NCBI GenBank assembly: GCA_017414145.1
Contig: JAFPQL010000237.1
Coordinates: 1-6,175 of the forward strand
Direction: 5' to 3'
Length of the DNA: 6,175 nucleotides
Source of the DNA: Oscillospiraceae bacterium
GTDB taxonomy: Bacteria; Bacillota_A; Clostridia; Oscillospirales; Ruminococcaceae
Position numbers and translations under genes: made by a program. Every line of letters starts with the position of its first letter. Position 1 is the first letter of the stretch. Shown in pieces: positions 1-6,175 of the stretch. The notes below the pieces were generated by a model. That model did no database searches. It was not told the DNA's origin and was given only the letters and a program-made list of their open reading frames with translations.

Positions 1-26
1 CCGCAGGGGGAAACAGAAAAATTCAT

Positions 27-33
27 GGAAGGG
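27..33 (+). promoter_or_regulatory. Ribosome binding site for the CotH-family gene
   Basis: GGAAGGG sits 9 nt before the ATG at 43 and 12 nt before the ATG at 46. It overlaps the ATG at 25, so that upstream ATG is less likely to be the true start. No promoter can be called because only 24 nt lie upstream of position 25. Confidence 0.6.
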
Positions 34-42
34 CGGGATATC

Positions 43-2673
43 ATGATGAGAGGGAAATTTCGCACAGCGGCACTGTCGCTGGCGGCGCTGCTGACGATGC
101 AGCAGGTACCGGTTTTTGCGGCGGAGGGCGCGGCCGCGGTCCGGATCAGTGAGGTCTGTACGCAGAACCGCACATCGCTGCTGGACGGCTACGGCAGCGC
201 ATCGGACTGGATTGAGCTGCATCATGCCGGCAGCACCGCGGCGGATCTGACCGGCTGGACGCTGTCGGACAGCGGGACGGTTTTTTCGTTCCCGCAGGGG
301 TTTTCCGTTGCGGCGGGCAGCCGCACCGTGATCTTTGCGAGCAAACAGGCGTCCCGCGGCGGCGAGCTGCACACCGGCTTTGCGCTCAGCAAGAACGGCG
401 AGACGCTGACGCTGCGGGATGCGTCGGGCGCCGTCGTGCAGGAGGTCGTGATTCCGCCGCTTGCGGAGGACGAAAGCTACGGCACGGTGGAGCGCACCGG
501 CGAATGGGCGGTGATGCAGCCCTCTCCCGGCGCCGCGAATTTCAGTGCGGTACCGGAGCCGCAGTTTTCGCTCGGCTCCGGCTTTTATGACGCGGCAAAA
601 CCGCTTTCGCTGACGCTGACTGCCGCGGGGGAGATTTACTATACGACCGACGGCTCTGACCCGTCTGTCTCCGCGTCGGCCGTCCGGTATCGGGAGCCGA
701 TTGTGCTGAAGGACCGTTCCGCCGAGCCGAATCAGCTTGCCGCCATGCAGTATGAGGAACACAGCACGCAGTCGATCATGCTGAAAACCAAATTCCGTGC
801 GCCGGTTTATCCGGTGGAAAAGGGTCATGTCATCCGCGCCGCGGTCAGGTCGGAGGGGAACTGGAGCAGAACCGTCACGAACACCTATTTCGTTCTGCCG
901 GCGGAGCGCTGCGCGTTTTATCAGAACCTCAAGGTGATCTCGCTGGTCACGCCGCCGGAAAATCTCAACGATCCGGAACGGGGCATCTATGTCTGCGGGC
1001 AGCAGTATCTGGACTGGCAGGCGAACAAGTTTCCGGACGACCCCTATGACCCGCGCCGGAGCGAATACGACTCCGCGAACAAGGCCAATTTCTTCCGTGA
1101 CGGCAAAGAGTGGGAACGGCCGGTGGAATTTACCCTGTTTACGGGCAATCAGCCCGCGGTGTCACAAAAGCTCGGCATCCGCATCAAGGGCGCCTCGACC
1201 TGTGTGTCGGCACAGAAGGGCTTCAATCTGTACGCCCGCGGCGAATACGGCGACACCAGACTGCATTTCCGCCTGATCGGTGAAAATGACGCGGCGGATC
1301 ACGGCAAGGCAATCAAGACCTATGATTCCTTCTCGCTGCGTCCGATCAATTACTGCGACAAAATGCGCGATCTGACCGTTCAGACGCCGCTCTCCGATCT
1401 GCCGGAAATGGCGACGCTGGACGAGGAACGCTGCGTCGTCTTTCTGGACGGGGAATACTGGGGGACCTATGATCTCTCCGAAAAATTCTCTGCCTTCTAC
1501 TACCAGAGCAACTACGGGCTGCCGGAGGAGCAGATCATCTATTTCAAGGACGACTGCGTCAAGGAGGGCACGGACGACGATTTCGCGGAATATCAGGCGC
1601 TGCTTGAAGAAATCGCCGAAACCGATCTGTCCGATCCGGCACAGTACCGGAAGGTGACCGACCGGCTGGATGTGCTGTCGCTGATCGACCATTACGCCGT
1701 CTGCCTGTATACGGGCATGGTGGACTGGCCGGATCACAATTTCACGGTCTGGCGTTATGCCGGCGCGCCGATTGCCGGAAATCCGTATTCAGACGGCAGA
1801 TGGCGGTTCGGTACCTTTGATTTTGACTATACCAGCGGCCTGACCTATGAGATGAACCCGTTTCACGGCAGGCCGGGCTATGACTATGACAGCTTCAGCC
1901 GGCTGCAAAAATCGTTTATGAAGCCGGTGCTGGACAGTCTGCTGAAAAACGCGGAATTCAAGGAACAGTTTGCTGCGCGGTACTGTGATTTTGCGAATAT
2001 TGTATACCGTCCGGAGCGGATGCGCACACTCATCGCGCAGATGCAGGAGCAGTATCTGGACTGCATGACGGAAAGCCGCGTCCGGTGGTCCAGCAGCGGC
2101 AGATCGGATTTTGACACACTCGCCGACCAGTACAAGCAGACATGGCAGGAGGAAATCGGCGTGTTTCAGACATTCTTTGAGAAGCGGCCGGAGCCTGCCC
2201 TGCGGTACATGAAGCAGTACGCCGGCATCAGCGCGGAGCTGCACACCGTGACGCTGCATACCGTCGGCACCGGTTCGCTGCTGGTCAACGGACTGCCTGT
2301 TTCGGATCCGGGCAGCGGCATCGCCTGTCAGTATCCGGAGGGTACGGTCATCACAGTCAGGGCGCTGCCGGACAGCGGCGCTGTGTTTGCAGGCTGGTCG
2401 GGCGCATCTGCGGAAACCGGCGCCGAAATCCGCCTGACGGTCAGCGGCAGCTGTGATCTGACCGCGGCATTTCAGAACGGCGTGCGCGGCGATCTCAACG
2501 CGGACGGCGTATGCAGCATCTCAGACGCGGTGCTGCTGCAAAAATGGCTGACTGCCGTGCCGGATACGGCGCTCCCGAACTGGAAGGCCGGCGATCTGGA
2601 TGACAACAGCCGGCTGAACGCGGCAGATTTTTCGCTGCTGAAACGCCTGCTGCTGCACGGCACTGCACAGTGA
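43..2673 (+). CDS. Secreted CotH-kinase-family protein with lamin-tail, chitobiase-C-like, InlB-like and dockerin domains
   Basis: The protein is 876 aa from the ATG at 43, chosen because GGAAGGG (27-33) lies 9 nt upstream and because it opens directly into a signal peptide ending PVFA|A (cleavage near residue 26). ATGs at 25 and 46 are alternatives. Domains in order: lamin-tail domain ~30-165 (ISEVCTQN, DWIELH, LTGWTLSDSG); chitobiase C-terminal-like domain ~175-284 (YYTTDGSDPS); CotH domain ~295-725; divergent InlB-type repeat ~732-811 (VFAGWSG); dockerin ~814-872 (loops starting DLNADG and DLDDNS). CotH hallmarks are GIRIKGAS, GEYWGTYDLSEK, DHN at 564-566 and DFD at 593-595. These match the family's basic/acidic ATP- and metal-binding positions, so the fold looks active. 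CotH proteins are atypical protein kinases, known from spore coat. Here the signal peptide and dockerin imply an extracellular enzyme held by a cohesin. The substrate is unknown. The domain calls are firm; kinase activity is inferred. Confidence 0.93.
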   Translation: MMRGKFRTAALSLAALLTMQQVPVFAAEGAAAVRISEVCTQNRTSLLDGYGSASDWIELHHAGSTAADLTGWTLSDSGTVFSFPQGFSVAAGSRTVIFASKQASRGGELHTGFALSKNGETLTLRDASGAVVQEVVIPPLAEDESYGTVERTGEWAVMQPSPGAANFSAVPEPQFSLGSGFYDAAKPLSLTLTAAGEIYYTTDGSDPSVSASAVRYREPIVLKDRSAEPNQLAAMQYEEHSTQSIMLKTKFRAPVYPVEKGHVIRAAVRSEGNWSRTVTNTYFVLPAERCAFYQNLKVISLVTPPENLNDPERGIYVCGQQYLDWQANKFPDDPYDPRRSEYDSANKANFFRDGKEWERPVEFTLFTGNQPAVSQKLGIRIKGASTCVSAQKGFNLYARGEYGDTRLHFRLIGENDAADHGKAIKTYDSFSLRPINYCDKMRDLTVQTPLSDLPEMATLDEERCVVFLDGEYWGTYDLSEKFSAFYYQSNYGLPEEQIIYFKDDCVKEGTDDDFAEYQALLEEIAETDLSDPAQYRKVTDRLDVLSLIDHYAVCLYTGMVDWPDHNFTVWRYAGAPIAGNPYSDGRWRFGTFDFDYTSGLTYEMNPFHGRPGYDYDSFSRLQKSFMKPVLDSLLKNAEFKEQFAARYCDFANIVYRPERMRTLIAQMQEQYLDCMTESRVRWSSSGRSDFDTLADQYKQTWQEEIGVFQTFFEKRPEPALRYMKQYAGISAELHTVTLHTVGTGSLLVNGLPVSDPGSGIACQYPEGTVITVRALPDSGAVFAGWSGASAETGAEIRLTVSGSCDLTAAFQNGVRGDLNADGVCSISDAVLLQKWLTAVPDTALPNWKAGDLDDNSRLNAADFSLLKRLLLHGTAQ

Positions 2674-2693
2674 AACACTCTTGAAATCAGCAG

Positions 2694-2714
2694 ACCCGCC
2701 GGAATCGGACGGGT
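2694..2714 (+). terminator. GC-rich hairpin after the CotH-family gene, possible weak terminator
   Basis: An 8-bp inverted repeat (ACCCGCCG / CGG-A-CGGGT, one bulged A) with a GAAT loop lies 20 nt downstream of the stop at 2671-2673. No T-tract follows on either strand, so it may be a 3'-end stabilising hairpin or chance rather than an intrinsic terminator. The better terminator for this strand is the hairpin at 2968-3005. Confidence 0.3.
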
Positions 2715-2737
2715 ACGCATCAGGAAATACAATCGGG

Positions 2738-2967
2738 CTCAAAAATGCGATCGAGCATACGCCCGAAGACGAACCGGTAACAGTCACGGCGAAGGGCGGC
2801 AATATCGCAGCAGAGATTCAGATTACCGACACGGGTGAAGGCATCCCCGAAGCGGAATTGCCGCATATATTTGAGGCAACACCGCACAGGACGGAAGCCT
2901 GAGCGCCGCAAATGTCAGGCCGCACGGTGCGGAATTCACGATTCATTTCCATCATACCGCAATATAA
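2738..2967 (+). pseudogene. Remnant of a sensor histidine kinase gene (C-terminal ATPase domain, internally deleted and frameshifted)
   Basis: Translation from 2738 reads LKNAIEHTPEDEPVTVTA, then ITDTGEGIPEAELPHIFE up to about 2875. These are the N-box and the DxGxG (G1) box of a HATPase_c domain. In the next frame, from about 2887 to the TAA at 2965-2967, it reads QDGSLSAANVRPHGAEFTIHF. This resembles the extreme C-terminus of the same kinases (QNGTI-type strand followed by GGARFTIRF-type end). What should lie between, the F-box and second glycine box (GxGLGL), is missing. The junction around 2876-2887 therefore marks a deletion of roughly 25 codons plus a frame change. Everything 5' of the N-box (sensor, HAMP, phospho-acceptor His) is also absent. 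A TTG-initiated reading frame at 2681-2902 covers the first part but has no convincing ribosome binding site. The family recognition rests on motifs; the size of the deletion is an estimate from typical family members. Confidence 0.8.
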
Positions 2968-3005
2968 AACAGGCAGATGTTCGTTTGACGAAGCATCTGC
3001 CTGTT
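2968..3005. terminator. Strong bidirectional intrinsic terminator between convergent genes
   Basis: A perfect 12-bp inverted repeat (AACAGGCAGATG at 2968-2979, CATCTGCCTGTT at 2994-3005) continues past a one-base bulge at 2993. The inner 5-bp stem is TTCGT/ACGAA with a 3-nt loop, giving 17 bp in all. On the minus strand it is followed by TTTTATATT, a good U-tract about 90 nt after the scaffoldin stop. On the plus strand it is followed by CTGTTTT, and it lies directly after the stop of the histidine kinase remnant. It probably originated as that gene's terminator and now serves both convergent transcripts. Confidence 0.85.
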
Positions 3006-3096
3006 CTGTTTTACAGCCCGCTGTATCTCCGATCCGTTTCCGGAATATGCTATGCGTACTGTCCCGAATCGGACGGAGCCATTGGGGGTCAGTCCG

Positions 3097-5151
3097 TTAC
3101 AGTGCGGCGCCGAGCTGCACAAGCAGCACGCGGGCATCTGCGAGGGTGACACGGCTGTCCGCATTCAGATCGGGGCCGGCGGCCAGCACGGTTTCGATCT
3201 GGATATCAGTCAGTGCGGGGTCTTCCGCGATGAACCGCAGCAGCAGAATCGCGTCTGCAACATCCACAGCGCCGTCGCCGTTGAAATCCGCGGCTTTCGT
3301 TTCAATGACAGTCGTTTCCGTCGTGACCTCGGCGGTCTCCGTCTCAATGACAGTCGTTTCCGTCGTGACCTCGGCGGTCTCCGTCTCAATGACAGTTGTT
3401 TCCGTCGTGACCTCGGCGGTCTCTGTCTCCGTGGCGGTCGTTTCGGTCGTGACCTCGGCGGTCTCTGTCTCGGTGACAGTCGTTTCCGTCGTGACCTCGG
3501 CGGTCTCTGTCTCGGTGACAGTCGTTTCGGTCGTGACTTCCGCGGTCTCCGTCTCGGTGGCGGTCGTTTCGGTCGTGACCTCGGCGGTCTCTGTTTCGAT
3601 GACAGTCGTTTCCGTCGTGACTTCCGCGGTCTCCGTCTCAATGACAGTCGTTTCGGTCGTGACTTCCGCGGTTTCTGTCTCAATGGCAGTCGTTTCCGTC
3701 GTGACTTCCGCGGTCTCCGTCTCAATGACAGTCGTTTCGATCGTGACTTCCGCAGTCTCCGTCTCAATGACAGTCGTTTCCGTCGTGACCTCGGCGGTCT
3801 CTGTCTCAATGACAGTCGTTTCGGTCGTGACTTCGTCGGTTTCTGTCTCAATGACAGTTGTTTCCGTCGTGACTTCCGCGGTCTCTGTCTCGGTGACAGT
3901 CGTTTCCGTCGTGACCCCGGCAGTTTCTGTCTCGGTGACAGTCGTTTCCGTCGTGACCTCGGCGGTTTCTGTCTCGGTGGCGGTCGTTTCCGTCGTGACC
4001 TCGGCGGTCTCCGTCTCAATGACAGTTGTTTCGGTCGTGACTTCCGCGGTTTCTGTCTCGGTGACAGTCGTTTCGGTCGTGACTTCGTCGGTTTCCGTCT
4101 CAATGACAGTCGTTTCCGTCGTGACTTCCGCAGTTTCTGTCTCAATGGCAGTCGTTTCCGTCGTAACCTCCGCGGTTTCTGTCTCGGTGTCGGTCGTTTC
4201 CGTCGTGACCTCGGCGGTCTCCGTCTCGGTGACAGTCGTTTCCGTCCCGCCGGTCAGTGTGACCGTGCTGCTGACAAGGCGGACATCCAGCTTCTGGATG
4301 TTGCGGTCATACACATCGGGTGCGGTCAGCTGCACCTCCGTTGTGCCGGGCGCCGCATCCGCCGAAACGGAGAATACCAGCGTGAAAAATACGCCTGTCC
4401 CCGTGTAATTCTCCTCAGCGCCGTAATCGCCGAAGCAGAGACGGTATGCGCCGTCTGCCGTGATTTCAGCGGGGTTCGCCGCAGGCGCAAGCGCCGCATC
4501 GTAGCGGACCTCCAGAAGCGTCAGAACCGCCGGATCCCACAGCACATCCGCTGTACCTGCGGCATAGCCCGGATTCTGCTCTGCCGTAACCGGAATTTCA
4601 ATCTCCGTATCCGTGCCGAGCAGGACGGTTTTGTCAGCGGCCGTGAGCGTAAGCGCCTCATCGCCTCTGAGCGTGACCGAACCGGCCCGAACCGCGGTTT
4701 CCACGCGATTGATGTCGCGGTCATAGATGCCGAGGTCTGTCAGCGTGACCGGATAGGTGCCGGGTGCTGCCGTTTCGGCAATTTCAAATTCCAGCGTGAA
4801 GAACACACCGTCCTCCTGAAAGACGGCATCATACTGATAGTCGCCGAAGCAAAGACGGTAGCTGCCGCCGTCCGTAATGGGCGCGGGCCCATTCTCCGGC
4901 GCGAGGAATTTGTCATAGCGGACAGACTTGAGGCGGAGCGCCGTGCTGTCCCATGTGACATCGACTGTGCCGGCTGCATAGCCGGGATTTCCCGCGGCGC
5001 GGATCGGCATCATGACGGTGCCGCCGGCCGCAAGTCCCGCTGTGACGCGGTCGGCTGCCAGCAGCAGCCCGGACGCAGCAAAGGCTTGTACGGGCAGCAG
5101 CATCAGCAGCATGGCAGCGGAGATGAGCAGGGAAATGAGTTTCCGTTTCAT
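3097..5151 (-). CDS. Scaffoldin-like protein: two cohesin modules, long Thr/Glu repeat linker, C-terminal dockerin
   Basis: This is a 684-aa secreted protein. A signal peptide (MKRK, hydrophobic core, cleavage near AFA|A at residue 25) precedes two cohesin-like modules at ~28-162 and ~165-300. The modules are clearly duplicates of each other: both have NPGYAAGT, a WD-x-x-x-L strand, VRYD, YRLCFGDY, GVFFTL, APGT and YDR, and each contains one Cys. Residues 303-619 are a low-complexity linker of 22 14-residue units (consensus VTETETAEVTTETT), about half Thr, strongly acidic, with no Ser. A dockerin fills ~620-684, with loops starting DFNGDG and DLNADS. Cohesins bind dockerins on enzymes or adhesins. 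A protein carrying both is an adaptor scaffoldin, presumably displayed outside the cell by docking to another, anchored scaffoldin. The linker is probably an extended, possibly O-glycosylated spacer. No sortase motif or S-layer domain is present. The ATG follows AGAGAGG by 7 nt. Cohesin specificity cannot be assigned from sequence. Confidence 0.92.
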   Translation of the reverse strand: MKRKLISLLISAAMLLMLLPVQAFAASGLLLAADRVTAGLAAGGTVMMPIRAAGNPGYAAGTVDVTWDSTALRLKSVRYDKFLAPENGPAPITDGGSYRLCFGDYQYDAVFQEDGVFFTLEFEIAETAAPGTYPVTLTDLGIYDRDINRVETAVRAGSVTLRGDEALTLTAADKTVLLGTDTEIEIPVTAEQNPGYAAGTADVLWDPAVLTLLEVRYDAALAPAANPAEITADGAYRLCFGDYGAEENYTGTGVFFTLVFSVSADAAPGTTEVQLTAPDVYDRNIQKLDVRLVSSTVTLTGGTETTVTETETAEVTTETTDTETETAEVTTETTAIETETAEVTTETTVIETETDEVTTETTVTETETAEVTTETTVIETETAEVTTETTATETETAEVTTETTVTETETAGVTTETTVTETETAEVTTETTVIETETDEVTTETTVIETETAEVTTETTVIETETAEVTIETTVIETETAEVTTETTAIETETAEVTTETTVIETETAEVTTETTVIETETAEVTTETTATETETAEVTTETTVTETETAEVTTETTVTETETAEVTTETTATETETAEVTTETTVIETETAEVTTETTVIETETAEVTTETTVIETKAADFNGDGAVDVADAILLLRFIAEDPALTDIQIETVLAAGPDLNADSRVTLADARVLLVQLGAAL
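3304..4227 (-). repeat. 22 tandem 42-bp repeats encoding the Thr/Glu linker
   Basis: Read in plus-strand phase, 22 consecutive 42-bp units run without a length change, with partial units at both ends. Each encodes 14 residues, so copy-number change keeps the reading frame. Variation concentrates at residue 1 of the unit (V, A, once D), residue 2 (T or I) and residue 7 (A, twice D), plus single G and I substitutions elsewhere and synonymous third-base changes. The units at 3304-3345 and 3346-3387 are identical. The repeat keeps several other frames open on both strands, so long overlapping open frames here are artefacts. Confidence 0.95.
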
Positions 5152-5158
5152 ATGCGCA

Positions 5159-5165
5159 CCTCTCT
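5159..5165 (-). promoter_or_regulatory. Ribosome binding site of the scaffoldin gene, overlapping the upstream stop codon
   Basis: On the minus strand AGAGAGG lies 7 nt before the ATG at 5151. Its first base is also the last base of the TGA (5165-5167) ending the BspA-like gene. This tight arrangement, with a 13-nt gap between genes, supports co-transcription and possibly translational coupling. No separate promoter fits in the gap. Confidence 0.7.
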
Positions 5166-6175
5166 CACAGTATAATGGTAATCATATACATCTCAAAATC
5201 GTAATAACCGGCGATATACCGCCAGAGGATCATGGCGTCTGCGGTATTGATCGCACCGTCCCGGTTCAGATCGGCAGCCTCCTTGTAAATGTTGACATCC
5301 GGCCAGCCGTTGACATATTTTTGCAGCAGGATGCTGTCATCACCCCGAACCGCGCCGTCGTTGTTCACATCGCCCAGCAGGACTTGCCGTGCGGTGAAAT
5401 ATCCCTGCTGGCTGTCCAGATCCACGCAGGCATAGTCTGCACTTTCATGCTCGCGTTGATATGCCGTGCCGTTTCCGCCGACCAGCTTTCCGCAGCCGGT
5501 GAACACCTCTGTCCGGTTGGAGCCCTTTGCGCCGGATGCATCAAAGAGCCGCGAGGCATAGACTGTTTCCAGTGCGGAGCAGTTCTTGAACATTTCGTGC
5601 AGATCGGTCAGCGCAGGAGTTGCAAAGCCGGTCAGATCCAATTCGGTCAGCGCGGTGCAGTCCCTGAACATTCCGCTCATCGTGCGGACATTGGTGCTCT
5701 TGCAGCCGGTGAAATCGACAGTGGTCAGCTTCTGGCAAGATGCGAACATATCGGACATGGAGAGCGCATTGGAAAGGTCGCATCCGGCGAGGTTCACTTC
5801 GGTCAGATTGCCGCACTGTGCGCAAAGGAAGCTGAAGTCGCTGACCTGCGAGGTATCCGCACCGGTCAGATCAATCGTCTCTGCCATGAAGTTCCGGAAC
5901 AGCTCGCTGCAGTCCGCCGGCAGTACGGCGTCATCGGCCGCGACGACCTTTTTGACCGCATTGTTGAGGGCATATGCCTTTACCTGCTCCGGAATGATGC
6001 TGCCGTGCAGCGTCAGCGTGCCGGTCTCCGCGTCAAAGGAGACGCAGCTTTCCTCAGGCGGATTCCCCGCCGCGGAGGTGAAGTAGCCCGGCGTGCCTTT
6101 CGCGTCGATGCGGGCGTATTCGCCGTCGGTATGTGCTTCGTCGTAGGCAGTGCCGTTTCCGCCGGTCAGCTTTGC
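5165..6175 (-). CDS. BspA-type leucine-rich-repeat surface protein with C-terminal dockerin (3' part; N-terminus outside window)
   Basis: The frame stays open from the TGA at 5165-5167 to the right edge, giving the last 336 residues; the real start is outside. An internal ATG at 5887 falls within repeat sequence and is not the start. Residues ~90-226 are BspA/DUF285-type repeats of about 23-24 residues (NLTEVNLAGCDLSN, MSDMFASCQKLTTVDFTGC, MSGMFRDCTALTELDLTGF, LHEMFKNCSALETV). A block closing with KLVGGNGTAY...GYFT (229-261) also appears at the left end of the fragment (KLTGGNGTAY...GYFT, residues 2-33). The protein thus has at least two LRR blocks, separated by a FDAETGTLTLHG linker strand. 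A dockerin follows at ~267-323 (loops starting DVNNDG and DLNRDG), then a short hydrophobic tail ending MITIIL. BspA-like proteins are typically extracellular and involved in adhesion or recognition; the dockerin suggests docking on a scaffoldin, perhaps the one encoded next. The ligand is unknown. Confidence 0.88.
   Translation of the reverse strand, partial: AKLTGGNGTAYDEAHTDGEYARIDAKGTPGYFTSAAGNPPEESCVSFDAETGTLTLHGSIIPEQVKAYALNNAVKKVVAADDAVLPADCSELFRNFMAETIDLTGADTSQVSDFSFLCAQCGNLTEVNLAGCDLSNALSMSDMFASCQKLTTVDFTGCKSTNVRTMSGMFRDCTALTELDLTGFATPALTDLHEMFKNCSALETVYASRLFDASGAKGSNRTEVFTGCGKLVGGNGTAYQREHESADYACVDLDSQQGYFTARQVLLGDVNNDGAVRGDDSILLQKYVNGWPDVNIYKEAADLNRDGAINTADAMILWRYIAGYYDFEMYMITIIL

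Noticed and set aside
1162..1737. Antisense open frames within the CotH-family gene (also 1789-2259)
   Set aside because: Shadow frames of a high-GC coding region; no domain, no ribosome binding site, and the sense strand has continuous domain support.
2702..3076. 11-bp direct repeat GAATCGGACGG (2702-2712 and 3066-3076) flanking the kinase remnant
   Set aside because: An 11-bp match is expected several times by chance in a window this size, and there is no transposase or inverted-repeat end to support an insertion.
3210..4145. Minus-strand 311-codon frame rich in Arg/Lys/Pro
   Set aside because: This is an alternate-frame reading of the Thr/Glu repeat array, not an independent basic protein.
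3304..4227. Regular repeat array considered as a CRISPR
   Set aside because: Units are contiguous with no unique spacers, in frame within a gene, and encode a coherent 14-residue peptide repeat.
3052..5175. Long plus-strand open frame (707 codons) spanning the whole scaffoldin gene, and another at 2912-4408
   Set aside because: They are antisense to a gene with clear signal peptide, cohesins and dockerin. They stay open because a 42-bp repeat without stops keeps the frames open and the DNA is GC-rich. Their translations are monotonous repeats with no domain.
5171..5176. TATAAT on the plus strand resembling a -10 box
   Set aside because: No matching -35 element at proper spacing, and it would transcribe antisense to the LRR gene's 3' end and away from any plus-strand gene.

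Overview
The window suggests a Gram-positive, cellulosome-type gut or rumen bacterium, most likely Ruminococcus or a close relative in the Oscillospiraceae. All three intact or partial genes encode secreted, modular proteins ending in a dockerin. One also carries two cohesin-like modules, and the GC content is fairly high. Genus is inferred from domain style only; there is no marker gene here.

Layout: (1) 43-2673, plus strand: a secreted CotH-kinase-family protein (lamin-tail domain, chitobiase-C-like domain, CotH domain, InlB-like repeat, dockerin). (2) 2674-3096: a convergent intergenic region. It holds a GC-rich hairpin, the decayed 3' end of a sensor histidine kinase gene on the plus strand, and a strong bidirectional terminator. 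(3) 3097-5151, minus strand: a scaffoldin-like protein with a signal peptide, two cohesin modules, a linker of 22 tandem 14-residue Thr/Glu repeats (42 bp each) and a dockerin. (4) 5165-6175, minus strand: the C-terminal 336 residues of a BspA-type leucine-rich-repeat surface protein with a dockerin. Its N-terminus lies beyond the right edge. Only 13 nt separate its stop from the scaffoldin start, so the two are probably co-transcribed, with the BspA gene first.

The genes look like parts of a cohesin-dockerin surface assembly. The two-cohesin protein could hold two dockerin partners, such as the CotH protein and the BspA-like protein, while its own dockerin docks to another scaffoldin or a cell-wall anchor. 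No glycoside hydrolase or other carbohydrate-active catalytic domain is present. The visible cargo is a predicted protein kinase and a predicted adhesion/recognition protein, which is the most interesting aspect of the locus. Actual cohesin-dockerin pairing cannot be read from sequence alone.
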